Source of the DNA: Spirochaetota bacterium
GTDB taxonomy: Bacteria > Spirochaetota > Brevinematia > DTOW01
DNA length: 6,779 nt
Assembly (NCBI GenBank): GCA_028276145.1
Contig: JAPYWX010000084.1
Location: 1-6,779 of the forward strand
Direction: 5' to 3'
The position numbers and the translations under genes were made by a program. Position 1 is the first letter of the stretch; each line of letters starts with the position of its first letter. Positions 5,865 through 6,779 of this stretch are shown here, one piece after another. Below the pieces are notes generated by a model that did no database searches, was not told the origin of the DNA, and saw only the letters and a program-made list of their open reading frames with translations.

Positions 5865-6326
5865 ATGAACCAAGAACTAGTAAATGTGATAAAAATCTAT
5901 TCAACTGGGTCACATGTTGAATTAAGCAATTACCTAATAGGGAAATCTAAAGATACTATCATAGGAATGCTTGTTGACTTATTGACCATGTATATAAATT
6001 ATAAAAATTCTTCCACAATAAGAGAATTCATTACTGTTACTCTTGCTGGATATGAACATAAAGAAAGAAAAATAGGTAGCTTCAAAAATTCTAGGATGCG
6101 ACTACATAGGAATAGAAATCTCTGATGAGTATATCAAGTTAGCTGAAGAAAGATTAAGAAACTACGAAAAAGAAATAGAAATTGCGATGAAAGAAATAGA
6201 AAAACATGTAGTAACAAAGACTTTTAAAGAAAGAAAAGAAAAGAAAAAGGAGAATTAACAGGCAAGTACGGACCATCAAAAAATAAATTTGATAATAGCC
6301 TAGAAAAAGAAATAAGACTCTTTTAA
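5865..6326 (+). pseudogene. DNA N4/N6 methyltransferase remnant (core deleted, frameshifted)
   Basis: Three frame segments make up a broken gene. Segment 1 (5865 to about 6072, MNQELVNVIKIY to EHKERKIG) is a plausible N-terminus with no methyltransferase motif; I do not recognise it by itself. Segment 2, in another frame from 6076, reads VASKILGCDYIGIEIS then DEYIKLAEERL. That is the sequence that follows motif I (GSGTT) at the C-terminal end of beta-type N4/N6 methyltransferases, with the acidic Glu that contacts AdoMet ribose. The DPPY/SPPY catalytic motif and GSGTT itself are missing. Segment 2 stops at 6256-6258, but in an adjacent frame GELTGKYGPSKNKFD runs to SLEKEIRLF with TAA at 6324-6326, joined through an A-rich run at about 6231-6250. 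This looks like a second indel before the true end. The segment 1 frame itself continues to a stop at 6123-6125. No enzyme activity is expected. It was probably the modification partner of a restriction system. Confidence 0.75.
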
Positions 6327-6359
6327 ATGCTCTGAATTGCCTAGTGAGGTGGAGAAGCA

Positions 6360-6431
6360 GTGATAAAGAAGGAATTTATTAAGTTTTTTATTAAAGTTAA
6401 CATAATTTATATTATGGGAAAAGTAAAATAG
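6360..6431 (+). CDS. Possible small ORF, 23 residues
   Basis: A GTG start at 6360 is preceded by AGGTGGAG (6347-6354), a good ribosome binding site at a reasonable distance, and the frame runs to TAG at 6429-6431. The product begins (M)IKKEFIKFFIKV and is hydrophobic-basic, like small membrane-active peptides, but composition in AT-rich DNA alone could give this. It may also be the remnant start of a lost restriction gene. It resembles nothing I know. Confidence 0.15.
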   Translation: MIKKEFIKFFIKVNIIYIMGKVK

Positions 6432-6456
6432 CAAAATTAAGCATCTTTTCAAAATT

Positions 6457-6470
6457 TTGATGTAAATCAC
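6457..6470. promoter_or_regulatory. FNR/CRP-like operator upstream of the ABC transporter
   Basis: TTGATGTAAATCAC matches the FNR box TTGAT-N4-ATCAA at 9 of 10 defined positions, and also resembles the CRP half-sites. It overlaps a perfect palindrome CAAAATTTTG (6450-6459). Its centre (6463.5) lies about 33 bases before the start predicted from TATAAT at 6485-6490, or about 43 from one predicted using TTTAAT (6495-6500). Either is compatible with control by a CRP/FNR-family regulator, with activation more natural in the second case. The regulator itself is not in the window. Confidence 0.45.
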
Positions 6471-6484
6471 CTCTGCTTATACTT

Positions 6485-6490
6485 TATAAT
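6485..6490 (+). promoter_or_regulatory. -10 box of the ABC transporter gene
   Basis: A perfect TATAAT lies 18 bases upstream of the ATG at 6509. No good -35 hexamer is at normal distance; the FNR/CRP-like palindrome (6457-6470) occupies that region, as expected of an activator-dependent promoter. The ATG has no visible ribosome binding site. Confidence 0.4.
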
Positions 6491-6508
6491 TTGTTTTAAT
6501 CTCTAACT

Positions 6509-6779
6509 ATGGACATTATAATAATTGACAACATAACAAAGTCGTACAGGGAAACAAGTGGTGAAAGGTTTGTTGTATTCAAGAATTTCTCACTTGCTAT
6601 AAAAAAAGGTGAATTTGTTGCTATTACTGGTGAAAGTGGCTCAGGCAAAACAACACTGATGAACATTATAGGTTGCATTGATGATATTGATGACGGGAAA
6701 ATAATAATTGATGGCACTGATGTGACATCACTAAACGAAGATGAGCTAGCCAAATTCAGGAACCAAAAGATAGGATACA
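6509..6779 (+). CDS. ABC transporter ATPase, MacB/LolD type (3' part outside window)
   Basis: The first 90 residues of an ABC ATPase. IIIIDNITKSY opens the fold, FKNFSLAIKKGEFVAITGESGSGKTTLMNIIG contains the Walker A loop (GESGSGKTT, residues 41-49), and IDGTDVTSLNEDELAKFRNQKIGY leads up to the Q-loop just beyond the window end. The spacing and the D-E-L-A-x-x-R-N-x-x-IGY pattern are typical of the MacB/LolD (FtsE-like) group, which couples ATP hydrolysis to a permease with a large periplasmic or extracellular domain and handles lipoproteins, macrolides or peptides. Substrate cannot be told from this fragment; a MacB-like permease would be expected downstream. Start choice: the first ATG after the TATAAT box, with no ribosome binding site. 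Confidence 0.93.
   Translation, partial: MDIIIIDNITKSYRETSGERFVVFKNFSLAIKKGEFVAITGESGSGKTTLMNIIGCIDDIDDGKIIIDGTDVTSLNEDELAKFRNQKIGY

Noticed and set aside
6073..6125. C-terminal part (SFKNSRMRLHRNRNL) of the 86-residue reading frame as genuine protein
   Set aside because: The overlapping frame encodes a recognisable methyltransferase segment across the same bases, so this tail is an out-of-frame reading after an indel or deletion.
6496..6753. Antisense frame over the ABC transporter start
   Set aside because: The opposite strand carries an unmistakable Walker A motif; the antisense product is Ser/Ile-rich noise.

Overview
The window looks like chromosome from a low-GC, probably thermophilic bacterium. 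HisF lines up without gaps against my memory of Thermotoga maritima HisF over the part seen, and the other proteins are Lys/Glu/Ile-rich. I cannot place it further: Thermotogae, Aquificae or a similar lineage would all fit. No rRNA, tRNA, CRISPR array or complete insertion sequence is visible.

Layout. (1) 1-1303, + strand: the 3' part of hisF (histidine biosynthesis), then a DUF2231 membrane protein with a strong ribosome binding site and a possible promoter of its own overlapping the hisF stop. (2) A perfect GTGA-loop hairpin (1317-1336) separates this from a convergent proA (proline biosynthesis, - strand, 1350-2627). (3) 2628-3005 has no protein gene but is unusually structured: several perfect hairpins, a plausible sigma70-type promoter (2768-2796), four related GTGCTT/AAGCAC elements placed symmetrically around an 11-bp hairpin, and a terminator-like hairpin at 2972-2990. 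I read it as a candidate structured RNA of about 190 nt (2803-2990), either a free small RNA or the leader of the next gene. (4) 3006-3596: an intact SagB-type nitroreductase. (5) 3645-6326: a decayed defence region. It holds a GmrSD-like (DUF262 + DUF1524) restriction gene that has lost its central core and is frameshifted near its 3' end, an intact small zinc-ribbon/TM2 membrane protein, and a remnant of a DNA N4/N6 methyltransferase with the catalytic middle missing. (6) 6327-6508: AT-rich spacer ending in an FNR/CRP-like palindrome and a TATAAT box. (7) 6509 onward: the start of a MacB/LolD-type ABC transporter ATPase that runs off the window.

How the genes relate: hisF and proA are housekeeping biosynthesis genes. 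The stretch 3645-6326 is an accessory island in which two restriction/modification genes seem to have been inactivated the same way, keeping both ends and losing the core. The most novel item is the structured region before the nitroreductase gene, whose C-rich segment is complementary to the G-rich ribosome binding site of the TM2 gene and more weakly to two others in the window. All assignments come from reading motifs by eye; no search or folding program was run.
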